From Caprella mutica (taxonomy: Eukaryota > Arthropoda > Malacostraca > Amphipoda > Caprellidae): 64,000 nt of DNA. The position numbers and the translations under genes are program-made. Position 1 is the stretch's first letter, and every line of letters starts with the position of its first letter. Below the pieces are notes generated by a model, which had not been told where the DNA came from, did no database searches, and saw only the letters and a list, made by a program, of their open reading frames with translations. Positions 45,261 to 57,134 of this stretch are shown piece after piece. The stretch is taken from NCBI GenBank assembly GCA_947561585.1, contig CANNZV010003195.1, positions 1 to 64,000 on the forward strand. The letters run 5' to 3'.

Positions 45261-45760
45261 AGGTCCTCTCCACTCTAATTTTTTCACTGATTACAAAGCT
45301 AAGGTAACTGATTACAAAACAGCAAACCATTTCAAATTTGATTCTGTTTATTTTTTTATCATAATATGTAATTTATTCTTATGATTCTACTTCTATCCTC
45401 AGACATTTAAGCTAAGAAAAAGGATCCATAGAATCTTGAAAAATTTATGACTTCTAGATATAAATGGCTACATATACCGCTATCTAAAAACCATTAAAAC
45501 CTAAAAAAAACATTAGGTATTTAAAATTAAAAGTTTTCATATATACCTAATGACCATGAAATAAACGATAATACGTGATTAGTTAGAATGCAGCCTTGTT
45601 TTTGTATAGAATCTTAGAAAGAGTGAAAGTGGAAATTTAATATTTCCTATACTATTATCAGAATTCTTCTCAGAATTCCTATTATCAGAATTCTTGATCG
45701 ATTTTGTTTTCTTTTAAATGTTATAGAACCTTAGCTCTACAAATTTAGAGAATTTTGTCT
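45261..45760. mobile_element. TTAA-flanked element D, copy 2, right end missing
   Basis: TTAA at 45257-45260 followed by the terminus AGGTCCTCTCCACTCTAA. The interior is the reverse complement of 28791-29323 (acctaaaaaaaacattaggt, gaatcttagaaagagtgaaa). The far terminus was not found, so the right end looks lost near 45760. Confidence 0.65.
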
Positions 45761-45811
45761 TATATGTTATTTGCTTTCCTGCGAAGTTCAATATAAAAAT
45801 CAAGGTTACTA

Positions 45812-46206
45812 CAGTAGAACTCCTCTGTAATGAACTCCTGTATTGAGAACCATCCTGAATATTGAATCCCTATATAATGAACATATTTAGTTTTGTCTGC
45901 CACAAATTACTATTAGTTTTCTAGGAATCTCTGAAGTCTATAAAGAAAATTAGTTTTATTTTAGAAGGAAAAGTTCTACCAGTGCAACTCTTCTATAATG
46001 AAGTCTTGTTTAGTGAGCCAATCTAATTTTAAGATTACTGAGAAATGAAAAAACACTGTATGATGAATTTATTTCAAAAAGAAAGAAAATATTTTGTAAA
46101 GTCTGCCATGAAAAGACCAGGTTTTTATTCATCTCTTTTATCCTCTATAGTAGATTAAGCTCTCTATAGTGAACAAGTTGGAGTTCACTATAGAGGAGTT
46201 CCACTT
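45812..46206. mobile_element. Pogo-like MITE, 395 bp
   Basis: Left end CAGTAGAACTCCTCTGTAAT and right end (reverse-complemented) AAGTGGAACTCCTCTATAGT are inverted copies, with TA at 45810-45811 and 46207-46208. Ends of this type with TA duplication are typical of pogo/Tigger elements. A third, internal copy of the end sequence lies near 45978-46020. No transposase. Confidence 0.75.
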
Positions 46207-46225
46207 TAATTTCCATATTTTCAGG

Positions 46226-46467
46226 TCGAAACACACAGCAACACACTGTCAACAGATCCACGAAGTCCCAATTTGGTGATACTCCACCTGATAATACTTT
46301 GGATAACAGCTAAGCTTCCAATTTGTAAAACAAGCTGTCCTGATTATAAGACAGAGTCATTTTCTTTTCCGGATGGTAATTGGGAACTACGTGCAAATTT
46401 CCTTGCAGATTATTCTAAGGTTCTTATTTTCATTTTAAATTCCCCTAAGATATTTTTTTCAAAATGA
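46226..46467 (+). CDS. Possible coding exon, unrecognised
   Basis: A pyrimidine-rich stretch ending TTTTCAG at 46219-46225 is a good splice acceptor. From 46226 one frame is open for 79 codons to the stop at 46465-46467. It contains a hydrophobic stretch (LVILHLIILWITAKLPI) and a more protein-like part with CPDYKTESFSFPDGNWELRA. A second frame is open for about 28 codons. No partner exon was identified, and a chance origin is possible. Confidence 0.22.
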
Positions 46468-46469
46468 AG

Positions 46470-48013
46470 CAATTTAATCCTGTCCAAGAACTTTCATAAA
46501 AAGCTAACTTTTAGCTTATATAAAGGTAACATTTTATAAAAAGCTAGAGCAGCGAAATGTTTGGTTTTTGGCGTGAACTGTGATCAACAAAAAAAACGAA
46601 CCTGTCCAAATTATAGAAAAATGAATTAGGTCTATATGAGATTATATAAGAATATATTGAAAAAATGAAGGAATGTGAATATTTACCATCACAAAAATAT
46701 AATTTTCGCATTAGGAGATATCTTAAAATATACCTAATAATAACATCAGAAATAATACAATAGCAAGATGTAGTAAGAATGGTTAATATAAATGACGGGG
46801 TTTCAATAGAAATTGAATGTTGATTCTAAATTAATGGGGAATCAATAGTAAAAGAAAATATATACATAAAATCTAAAACAATTATGTAAAAATATGTATC
46901 TAAATATAAATTCATGTGAATAAATATATCTCTCTATAGAAAATTATTTAAATAAAAATCTATATTAAAAATTAAATATAAAAAATGCATACATATTTTT
47001 TTTAAATATTAGCTGTATTGGGATAACTTCTACTTGAAACTGGTCTGTGTATGTGCTTATACTTTGAATGCCGAGGTGAAACTGCCTAGTATGCTTTGCA
47101 AGCAGTGCTACCGTGGCGGTGGTAACGCGTCCAGATGCGGTGCCACCGTCTAGCGCCGTAGCAACGCAGACTGCCAAGGCGGTAGTACCGCCAGTATACT
47201 ATGCAAATTTTCTTTTCCATTCATTTGACCGTGATTAATTGAAGATGCGCAAACAGGGCAGTAGCACCGCAGCGGTGGAACTGCCAGTATAGTATGGGCC
47301 TTAGATATCAATATATCAGTAAATCTGATCCTACGTTACGTCTAAAAAAACAGCATGTGATAAATAATTAACAGGTTACAAATGCTAAGGATACATCACA
47401 CTAAATTATAATGGCTTTTTCCATATCATAACATAAATTTGTGAGTCCTCCAGTCACTACAGAACAGAAAAGAAAAGAAGTATATATGCTCGATTTTGAT
47501 CAAGTTGTAACAGAAAGAAGGAAGGAATGAGGGATGAATTCTCGATCTCAATGGTACAGTACAGGGAATGAATGTTGGCTCGATCTCAATCAAGTTGCTA
47601 AAGGAAAGAGAAGATAGATAGAAATATAGAAGTTGACAGTTTGTTCCAAGCAAAGTCCTATGAGAAATAAGAATGGAAATTCATTTTCTTAACTATTAAA
47701 TTTTAATCATTGAATGTAATGTTATTTAAACGGTGAGCATTCAATTAAAAGACCAACTCCTTTTTTATAATCCTATATATACATATATTTAATATTGGTA
47801 TATTTTATAACAATAATTATTTATGATAGATATGACGATGTTCGAATAAATCTATTTAAAAAATGGTATATTCATTTTCGTTCATTTTAGTAGTAACTGG
47901 GTTATTTTTTGAGTTCAATTATTTTTACATGCCATCAAAGTTTTGCACTATAAATATTACATAAAAGGGAACATGAGTAATTCGATATATATAATAAAAT
48001 GTTGAATATCATT
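46470..48013. other. Intergenic with a GC-rich repeat patch
   Basis: AT-rich apart from 47085-47302, which is GC-rich and repeats related words: ctgcctagtatgctttgc, accgccagtatactatgc, ctgccagtatagtatggg, with gcggtgg/gcggtag motifs. It looks like a short, partly palindromic MITE but the ends could not be fixed. No gene seen. Confidence 0.45.
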
Positions 48014-48915
48014 TTAACCCTAATGAGTTTGACTGTCAGAAGCAACGGGAGAGTTTGACAATGTGTCAAAAAAAAAAATGTCTTAATTATAAACCTACGG
48101 TTCTGTATTTTTCTGCAAGTTGTTTGTATATATACTAAACTAATGTGTATCAAATTTCAAGTAAAAAATATTGGACATATAAGAAGAAATAAATACATCG
48201 GTATTTAAAACATTAGCAACTGAGAGACCAGTGCTGTGATTGGGTGGGGTGTGACCAAATCACAGCATGCACATGTATGTGTAATTGATGAAAACGTGGA
48301 TACTGAACAATCCTTGCGTATAGGCTAATCAAACTATAATTTTTGGTATCCACACGTCACCAAAGTACAATAATTCCATAAATATACGTGATTTACGCTG
48401 ATTTACGCAGATACGTAAATATATTTTCAACTTTTAAATAAAAAAATGTATTTGGTATTTACAGGGTGCGGAGAAAGTCCTCGATCATATAAAAATGTAA
48501 ATTTAATGAGTTGTGATGTATGAAATAGAACAAAACTTATCACACAATATTTCAATAAACCCATTTAACAGTTCTACCAATTATTTTTTAATATGACCAC
48601 CATCGGCGGCGATTACTCTCTCGAGTCTACCCCTGAAGCTCTTTACTGCGGCACGGAACGTTTCTTGGGGAATTTTGGCTCATTGTCGCTCGAGGGACTT
48701 CTTCAGAGTTCCCGCACCACCATGGGCTGTAGCGCACGCTTCCTTCTCCAAGATGGACCACACACAAAAGTCCAGAGGGTTCAGGTCCAGCGATGAAGGA
48801 TGCCACAATTCCTTCCTCCAAAACGCAGGAAAGTGACGCTCACACCAATCCTGAGTTTTGTTCGCTGTGTGCGAGGGCGCACCGACCTGTTGAAAGGTAA
48901 AAGGCCTGTCGTTAA

Positions 48916-49505
48916 AGGTCCTCTCCAGGATCCGGGAAAAAAATGAGTTTATTACATAATATTATAGAACTAAGGTCTACGATCATTATTCTGCAAACCG
49001 TATACAATTCGGTTCAGTATATATTTTACAATTTGTTTTTAAAGTTGTTTAATACTCTGTGAGCAACAATTAAGCGAATCACTAATCTGATGCTCAAGAA
49101 GAAGATTGTACACTCTTTGTTATGATTACAAATTTGAATTTTATAAACAACCATGCATTTTCGGCCTTTATTTTAGATATTAATTGTTTCCTAAAGTATA
49201 TAAACGTTTCTATTATAAATTCATTCAATTTTATACCTTCACACGAATATTAAATAGATTTATTAAACCTATTACCTAGTTGACAATCAAAACAAATGGT
49301 GTACATTCTTTTTCTTCAGGCTGAAAATTTCTTAAATTAGTAAGTCGGAAGTGAAATAGGTTTTGTAGAGTTTTGATTATAAAAATCTTTAAAAGCATAT
49401 AAAATTAAAAATAAGCTACCAAATTCGATGCGGTTTGCAGCAAAATGATAAGAAACATTAGCCTCGTTGAATAAGGCAATAAAAATATTTGCTTGGAGAG
49501 GACCT
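48916..49505. mobile_element. TTAA-flanked element D, copy 3
   Basis: Terminal repeats AGGTCCTCTCCA at both ends, TTAA at 48912-48915 and 49506-49509. Inserted in the transposase gene. The interior has no coding sequence and looks different from copies 1 and 2, so it may be a subfamily sharing only the ends. Confidence 0.8.
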
Positions 49506-49994
49506 TTAAAGTTCTTCTTCATCTCGACTTGTCCTAGAGTCAAAATATATTCGATATACGATTTTGCATTAACTTGAGCGCCTTCTTTGACAAAAATGAG
49601 AGGAGATCTCCAACTCTCAGAGATGACAGCTCAAACCTTCAGAGAGGCAGGCCTTTAGCGACAGAAAAACAGTCTTTACGAATGGAGGGATACTGTCGTT
49701 CTAGGAGTTGAATTTGGCCTCCACCCACAGTGAACCTTTTCTCATCCGAAAAGACGATATCACCAGCCTGCCATCTTTCATTGCATTCAAAAGAATCTTT
49801 GATCTGTCCAGATTCTTCTGTCCGTGAGCTGTTGCATGTTGGTCATTTTGAAGGGAGACAACTTGAGGTCTTCTTTGACGATGGTTCTCACATTTTTTTC
49901 GTCGATATCAATACTCTTAGCCGTCTTTCTCATGCTTCTCTTGGGGTTCCTCCTTATCCGCTCCCTAATGGCTTTGATTTTGTTTTGAGTGCGT

Positions 49995-50980
49995 TGTTGT
50001 TGTTGTTGTTTAACCTCCATAACATCCTCGCCGGGACGGAGGGGCGGCCAGGGGCGCCCCGGGTTTCAGCCACCCGAGGCACTGTGTGGGAGTGTGTGGG
50101 CCTAAGGGAAACCCGCATCACTCAGGAAGTTAATAACTGCCTGAGGATGGGTCCAAAGGTGCTCCAGTGAGTGAATGTTGTGTGTAGTCCTGTGTTGGTA
50201 TAGTGACAGACATTGTGTAAGAATGTGAGAGATCTTACCCTGGTCGGCTTGGCAGAAGTCGCACCGATCAGAGTCCGACCTCCCAATCCTGTGCATGTAG
50301 TAAGGAAGAGAAGGATGGTGGCCACATCTCAGACGTGATAGGGTGACTCTATCACGACGAGACATGGCCGACTCACTAGGGTCGATGGCAGGAGGCCTAG
50401 ACCCAAGGAGTTTGTTAGGGAGGGAGGAAGCTAGAGCTCTTTGTGTGAAAGTGGTGTGTATGTGTTTGTGAAGAGAAGTGTTGTCGGGTGTGGGAGGGAG
50501 AGTGGTGTAGAGGTGTCTGTAGTGTGTGGAGGGGGTGATGTGTAGTGTGCGTGGTGTCCTCCTCTCAGTTTGCATGTACTGTAGAGGATGTGAGGGGTCT
50601 AGTGTAGAAGTGTAATAATGTGTGCCCCTCTAGTCCATGTGTGAGGTGAGAGGTAGGACTCGTGTTTCTGTGTGTAGGTGGTGTGTGGGTGTTGTTTGTG
50701 TACAACCGGTGGCAATGCGGAGTGCGGTGTTTTGTGTTTTTTGGAGTGTCTGTAGGTGGGTGTTGGATATGTCAGGTGACCAGGCTGTGTGGGCGTAGGT
50801 GAGGATGGGTCTGATGAACTGTTTGTAGAGTGTTGCTATGTCTTCCTTGGAGTGTCCGTAAGTTGTGTGAGTGAGTGCGCGGAGGACGTTCACTGTCGTT
50901 CAGTCTTTGTTTGGCTCTGTTGTTAATGTCGGTTATGTGGTGTTTGAACGTCCAGCCGCGGTCGAGTGTAACTCCAAGGA
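49995..50980 (-). mobile_element. 5'-truncated LINE (Jockey/I-like), 986 bp
   Basis: Flanked by an 11-bp target duplication tttgagtgcgt (+ strand) at 49984-49994 and 50981-50991. On the minus strand it starts in the C-terminal part of the reverse transcriptase ORF (ILGVTLDRGWTFKHHI, FIRPILTYAHTAWSP) and runs to the end region with a Cys/His cluster (RCGHHPSLPYYMHRIG, CDFCQADQGKISHIL). The 3' tail is a short (AAC)n repeat after TAA. The ORF is broken by at least one frameshift and one stop. Inserted in the Tc1-like transposase. Confidence 0.82.
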
Positions 50981-51089
50981 TTTGAGTGCGTGCAGTGCGA
51001 GGTCGTCCACACCTGGGTCGGTCACCTGTTGTCTCCAGTTCTTGGTAACGTTTAACAGCATCCCTAATAGTCAATTTAGGTGCTTTTAA

Positions 51090-51917
51090 GGGGACCGACC
51101 ATGAAAAAATCTCTAAATATTATCATTTTTTTATTTCATAATTAGGTACCTAATAACCTTATAAATGATTGTACAAAAAATCGGAACTGTAGAATGTGCC
51201 TGTGTGACGCTATGTCCCTGGGGAGAGGGAGGGAGAGGGGTGGGTATAGCGTTCTGTTAGTTCGAATAACTCGTTTTTCTATGGGTCTAATCGAATAAAT
51301 GCAATGAACAAAAACGATAGGGAATTTAATTTTATATGTGGGTAAGAAGTTTCAGAACCGTAGCTTCATTAATAAACTTTTTTTTTCGAAAAACATGGTC
51401 GGTCCCCCAATAACTTTGAATGGCATTTTGAGGCACTTCAAAATGCTACAAATTCTGGTATTCAAACATCTACTTCTTCTTTTTTGGTTGAAGCTACGGC
51501 ATTGCGGTTTTTTGCATTCGATTTTTCAGGAAATTACCTAAAATCTATCAAGCGTTGTTGTTCAAATTTCGAATTATTTTTAGAAATATTGATTTAAAAA
51601 TAAAAAAATCTTTCTTTTCTCGATATTCCGGGAAATAATTGGAAGTTGGAAAAAAAAGGCTCAACAAATTCCAGACCATCCTCTGGATAATCCAATGCAG
51701 AAAACTGCATTGCCGTAACTTCAACCAAGAAAAAGCCTTAGGCCTTTTAAGAGGGGTCGAAATCCGTTCGAAATTTGAATAACTGGTTTTCAATAGGTCG
51801 AATCGAAAAAATGCCAATAAACAAAGTTGAAAGAGAATTCAATTTTACATATGGGTACCAAGTTTCAGAACCTTCGCTTCATTAATAAAAAGTTTTCAAA
51901 AACTGTGGTCAGTCCCA
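51090..51917. mobile_element. TTAA-flanked composite element, 828 bp
   Basis: TTAA at 51086-51089 and 51918-51921. Left end GGGGACCGACCATG; right end reverse-complemented TGGGACTGACCACAG. A third terminus-like copy (CATGGTCGGTCCCC) sits inside at 51393-51408, and the 150 bp before it (51255-51405) are repeated before the right end (51770-51915). A hairpin lies between about 51476 and 51735. So it looks like a MITE with a duplicated end. Confidence 0.7.
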
Positions 51918-52549
51918 TTAACAGATTAAAAATACCTGGGATGTCTTCCCTGCGCAGTGTAGCTGAATAATAGCCTCACGTTGATTCATTTTCACAAAAG
52001 ACAATGTAAATTTATTAAAATTTAGAACTGGAACATCAAAGTATATAATAATAGGGAGAATGAGATATATGTGGTTAAATTTAGTAAATGAATAACATTT
52101 TTAATATAAAAAATAAAATTTTATGGTGACTTTCTCCGCACCCTGTATATATGAACATGATCAAGAAAGGGCAGTAAATTAAAGGAATGGCATGCAAGAT
52201 ATAATGTAATTCAAAAAAAATGAATCTGGAAAACGCATGTCAAACTCATTAGGGTTAAGAAATATTAACACAAGTTAAACGTATTTTAATTCATTATAAA
52301 TAATTATTAAATTATAATAACTTCTAACTGTTGCACCGAACATGGCGTTTTCGAAACTGCAATAAATAACATCATTTATATTACCTACATGTTTAAGAAG
52401 TATGGTATAAACAAATAACTCTGGTAACAAACATTTATAGTTTTTATTAGTAAATAATCTGTTGTGAGAATAAGGGTCATAATTCTTTGTACCTAAAAAT
52501 AATCTGATTTCATTAAGGTTGATTCGAAAAGGCATCTAATGAAACGGTT

Positions 52550-52955
52550 GTCAGACGTTTCGTCGAAAGATATTTCATCGACAGACATTCTGTCGACAGG
52601 ACATATTATCGTCGACAAGACGTTTTTTTCGGTGAATATTCGTGGAGGGGATAATATTGCCCCCCCCCCCTCCCCACCCCCATGCCAGGGCATCAAACAA
52701 TCATGAAGTGTGCTGTAAAACAAACTAACGACTTCAATAAACTTCAAAGAGCCCATTTATGTGAATAGTTTTGAAGTATTCCTCATTTATGTAAAAGTAT
52801 ATGGAAATTACTTTAAAAACTCAACAAATATGAAGTGAAATGAATGACGATTACTTTGAAACTCTCAACATAAATGGCCAGTGGACTTATCAAGACAAAG
52901 TGAATGTTAGTGGATAATATGTCTGTCGACGAAATATCTTTCAACGAAACGTCTG
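52550..52955. mobile_element. MITE with about 39-bp terminal inverted repeats
   Basis: Left arm 52550-52588 (gtcagacgtttcgtcgaaag, atcgacagacat) is inverted at 52918-52955 (atgtctgtcgacgaaatatc, aacgaaacgtctg). The interior holds a fragment of dispersed repeat B (52665-52745, including a C tract). Target duplication not determined. Confidence 0.75.
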
Positions 52956-52959
52956 CACA

Positions 52960-54805
52960 GTGCAAACAAATGATACACACACATACAAACAGATATTTTA
53001 CTTTAACTACACGTTCTCTTCGTTTGAAGTCAATGCTTCCTTGTAAGCATAGATGCCAGATTCACAATATTTTAATAATTTCATGTAAAGATATAGCTTT
53101 AAGTGCTAATGAGTGTCAGAAAAAGAATGATAATGTATTTTTAAGTATTTGATTATAGGTTTGAGTCAATAAGGCATGTACGAAAGATATGATTAATTAA
53201 TACTGTTTGCCATCTGCGACATTCAGGGTAACTTTGAGTGCATTCAACTTAAATGTAAGTCAATAAATAGAACTTATATATTCTAAATATAAGTACAACC
53301 ATATATGTTAATCTATTTAATGTATGATCTGTATCAAGAATTGATTTATTTTTCCAAAAAATAATCATTTATATGTAGTACCTTATCACTCTCAAGCGCA
53401 TGAAAAAGAGAGCTGCTCATAAAAGCCATACATGAAATATTTGTTATTAATCAATTCTGAACATGAATTGATTAAAAATAAATTTTAATATTGAACATTA
53501 TCAAATAATGTTCAATATGAATATGAAGATTATTTAATAGATTGAGAAAAGCATATTGAATATATTAATAAGGGATTATCAGGAGTAATAGCAGCGTAAT
53601 TTGTTAACTACATACAGTCAGTAGAGTATTTTATGTATGTATCTTAGATATTCTAAAAGCACACAAAAAGTAATTAAATCTATATTGAAAACAAATAAAA
53701 AGAAATGTACATTTGACTTCTGTCCCAATACACCAGTACCACTGTGATTAGAGTTCTGCAGGACCGGTGTTCGATTCCACTTAAGGAAAAGGATTTTTTA
53801 TCTTAAAAATCGTTTTTTACCTGTTTTCAAGTCCGTACTCTGAGGTTGTACTAAATATTAAGTAAATAATAGCAGGGAATGCCCATAAATATAATACGAA
53901 TTTTCAATAATGTTCATATCTACAGCTGTTGGAATTCCCAATGTACATCTTAATTGCATTCACAATTTCACATCTAGTAGCTGTTTACTAGCTCTCAACA
54001 TTTCACTCCTGTAACTTCATAGTCTAATTCTGTGATTGTCAATGAGTCAATAAACTGCAGTGAAGGATGATTGGACTAATTCTGCAGACAGCATCAAATG
54101 CTATATACCTCCTCATTGTTCCTTTAACAAGTTCTTGGACACTGTGCTGATAACACTCTAATCTATTGCATGGGTGGAACAATTATTGAGTTAAATCTTG
54201 ACGGTATGACTTTGACTCCATGTCGAAAAAGATTTTATTAATTTTAGAATAATTTGTATTCTGATTTTACTAATATTTAGTTGATTTGAAATATTAATCG
54301 TTTATTCATGTCAAAATTAATTTCAAAAGTTCATGTGTTTCTATTTTTGTATTTATATCGCATTTATACAAAAGTAGTATGTAATTGCTCCATCGGGAGT
54401 GTAACAAACACGATGCAACATTGCTTAGTGTGTTTATATTAATGACTGTAAACACACTTTAATTGCTACATTTAAGTCCAATATTCACGACTGAAAATTT
54501 AGTTAGGCAGCCAACGCCCACATATGGTCACGTGGAACCATCTTCTAGAGCCCCATAAATAATTTTTCTCAGTGTAGACAATCATTATAATCACACGTTT
54601 CTGAAAGGCAGTTATCAATTCCAATATTCTAGATCACTGATTGGCATGAGTTAGTTTCAGACAGCTTGTGATTGAAGAAATGAAATTATGATTTGAAATC
54701 TCATAGTTATTTTAGTCTCTAAGTTTAGGTGAGCTAACTTGACGGATTTTCATAATGGATTTTTGAGGGATCTTTTACACCTGATAGTTACTGAAAGATA
54801 TAGGG
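52960..54805. other. Intergenic, nothing recognised
   Basis: AT-rich. A B-box-like word tgttcgattccac at about 53773 has no matching A box. No gene or clear repeat. Confidence 0.45.
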
Positions 54806-55559
54806 TCGGACGGGGTATCACTGCGCATACCCTTTTATGGGGTATCACTCCGCACCCCTTATAAATTCAAAACCACTCTGATTGCACCATCATTTCAAGC
54901 ATCTTCTTTTCTCCCATAAACATCATGAAGCACCATTATCCTCTTAGTAGTTCTAGAGTTAAGTCGCGATATATGTAGTGCTGTCAGAACGATCTGAAAA
55001 AAATGTTTGCGCTGGTGATTTTTAAATCCCGCAAACTCTCCAATAACTCTTTTACCAAGAGATATAGATTCATATAGTTTTAACATGTTTGCACAAATAA
55101 TAACAGTTACATTATGTCAAATTTTCAATTTCTCAGTTAGGACGGTTATCCTGCCACAACCGTACGCAGTATTACCTCAGATAATTTAAAGGTAGAGGGA
55201 TTTCACTGCGCATCATTAATAACCATATTTATATGTAAATGAATATAAAAAATGTGAGTTCCTAGCTCTTTATATAGGCATAAATATTGAATACGGTGTT
55301 ATTTAACTATAAATTTTATTAACAATAAACTTACGATCGTAGTAGCTATGAAACTTGATCTGGGGGTATTAAAATAGGGAGAGTGGGTATTTAGGGGGGT
55401 GGGGGAGGTTTATGAATTAAATCTTGATTAACAATAAACGTACGATCGTATTATATTACTTTATATAAGTAGTTAACTTGTTGCGTAAAATTTAAGAGTT
55501 AAATTTGGTGTAGATTCATTAAATACATATGTGTTTAAAAAGCAAGGGACAAGTAGGTT

Positions 55560-57125
55560 GGGGAGAGAGCATATAGAGTCACAAGGAGCCACAAGGATAA
55601 AGGGACCCTCAAAAGGCACAATATACCCATCCAAGGATGGCCCCTGTGCACAGCCAACTGTGCGCTCAATGTTGGGTTATTAACGGAGTAAGGTGAATCT
55701 CTCCATCACTTCCCACTTGGAACCTAAGCACTCCAAACCGTACTCCCAAACCTGACAAAGGAAGAACCTCCACCAGGCGTAGGAGCAAAGTTTGGGTAAA
55801 ATCATTAGCTCCAAGTTTTATCCTGGACTTGGTCAGTCAAACCCGCCAATCACTGCCCCCTTCACAGGGGCCGCCCGAAGGCAGTCCCTGAGACGGTGAC
55901 AGGACGCAGGGTGTGACCTGATCTCTCTAGCCGCGGAAAGGCACCAGATTTTCTCTTAGTTGGTTGGTTGGAGTTGAAGTAAGAGTGCTATCAGACAAGA
56001 TAGCTAAGACTCTCATCTCAACTCCGAGGTCAAGTCATGGAGGCGCTTGACAACTCAGTAAGCCAGCTCACTTAAAATCCCGTCAAGTCGCCTTTTGAAT
56101 TTATCAACAGTCAGGCTGCTGACAACATTTTATGGCAGTCTGTTCCAAATATTACAGATCTTTACCAGCATGAAGTTCTCCAGCTGAGCAGTGGTGAACT
56201 GTGGCGGAACCACCTTCCACCCGTAGTTGCGGGTGGGGTTCACACCCAGCGAAAAGTAGTCTTCGTGAGCAACTCGACTTATCCCTCGAAGGATCTTAAA
56301 AGTCTCAATGAGTTGACCCCTCAAACGTCGCTTATCAAGCGTGAAGAGGCCCAGGTCTTCTAACCGACGTGCGTATCCCTTAGATCGGATTTCAGGTACA
56401 AGTTTGGTCGCCCTCGCTTGCACCCGTTCCAACCGATGGACATCTGCTCGCAACGTCGGTGACCAGAACTGGACCGCAAACTCCAAAAGAGGTCTTACAA
56501 TAGAGTTGTACAGGGTGAGGACTGTCTCTCTGTTTCCGTATCTGAATTTCCTCTTGATGTACCCTAGGATCTTGTTTGCTCTCTTCTCAGCTTCCAGGCA
56601 CTGTCAAGAGAACTTGAGATCCCTGGTGATCATAACTCCAAGATCCTTCTGTACATCAGTGGGTCCTATTTGGGCTCCAAGTAGCGTGTAGACAGCTTCA
56701 GCGTTCCTACGACCAGCATGAAGTACTCTACACTTGTCCACATTGAAGGGCATCTGCCACTTTTCCGGCCATTCTCCGATATTGAAAAGATCACGTTAGA
56801 GTTGTCCGATGGCCATTGGACTTGCAGCGTTGATGCCAATCTTTGTGTCATCAGCAAACTTGGATACCCTACTGACTAGTCCTACGTCAAGGTCATTTAT
56901 GTAAATATTAAAGAGCAGAGGACCAAGGACTGAGCCCTGGGGAGCTCCGCTGGTTACGGAGCTCCATACAGAGGCCACGCCATTGACCACCACTCTTTGT
57001 CGTCTGTTACTTAGCCATGACCTGATCCATTGTAGAACTCAACCACCCACACCAATAGCTGCTATTTTCGCCATTAACCTCTTGTGAGGTACCTTGTCAA
57101 ATTCCTTCTTGAAATCAAGGTAGAG
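55560..57125 (-). mobile_element. 5'-truncated LINE (CR1-like)
   Basis: Minus-strand non-LTR retrotransposon starting abruptly in the reverse transcriptase domain near 57125 and running to a 3' region that ends somewhere around 55560. The body is clearly GC-richer than its surroundings. The 3' end and target duplication could not be fixed. Confidence 0.75.
56090..57125 (-). pseudogene. Reverse transcriptase fragment of CR1-like LINE
   Basis: In order on the minus strand: LDFKKEFDKVPHKRL (57110), [20 protein letters not shown] (56945), catalytic FADDTKIG (56860), then after stops and shifts the C-terminal RLERVQARATKLVPEIRSKG and LDKRRLRGQLIETFKIL block (56430-56290), ending IWNRLP. The catalytic FADD is kept, but in-frame stops (for example near 57040) and frameshifts disable it. 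The 5' half of the polymerase is missing. Confidence 0.82.
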
Positions 57126-57134
57126 AGGGAAGCA

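Larger units (their letters stand above)
48581..51989 (-). pseudogene. Tc1/mariner-like transposase, split by three insertions
   Basis: DNA transposase remnant, minus strand. ATG at 51987-51989 (MNQREAIIQLH) and stop at 48581-48583 after GGHIKK. An N-terminal helix-turn-helix and GRPR-like GDRPRCGRPRTARTQ lie at 50990-51080; a second helical part with RRNPKRSMRKTAKS follows at 49860-50000; the first catalytic block FSDEKRFTV is at about 49740. The second block reads QQVGAPSHTAN, so the catalytic Asp of QQD is Val. The third block is NPLDFCVWSILE, 37 residues after that position. Coding length without insertions is about 986 bp, not a multiple of three. Not functional. Related to the copy at 60134. 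Confidence 0.82.
48462..52145 (-). mobile_element. Tc1/mariner-like element (DD37D type), with three insertions
   Basis: Terminal inverted repeats share the first 18 bp CAGGGTGCGGAGAAAGTC. TA duplications at 48460-48461 and 52146-52147. After subtracting a TTAA element (48916-49505), a LINE (49995-50980) and a second TTAA element (51090-51917) with their duplications, about 1.26 kb remain, matching the 1.3 kb of the related copy at 59980-61283. Confidence 0.85.
48018..52254. mobile_element. PiggyBac-like MITE, interrupted by a Tc1-like element
   Basis: Identical 16-bp terminal inverted repeats CCCTAATGAGTTTGAC lie at both ends, flanked by TTAA at 48014-48017 and 52255-52258. TTAA plus CCC ends is the piggyBac signature. 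Removing the Tc1-like insertion leaves about 550 bp without coding sequence, so this is the outermost, oldest layer of the nest. Confidence 0.82.

Noticed and set aside
49730..50170. 146-codon + strand ORF
   Set aside because: Antisense shadow spanning the Tc1-like transposase and the end of the LINE insertion, both read on the minus strand.
53725..53785. Possible tRNA gene at tgttcgattccac
   Set aside because: Only a B-box-like word is present; no A box or foldable acceptor stem was found upstream.
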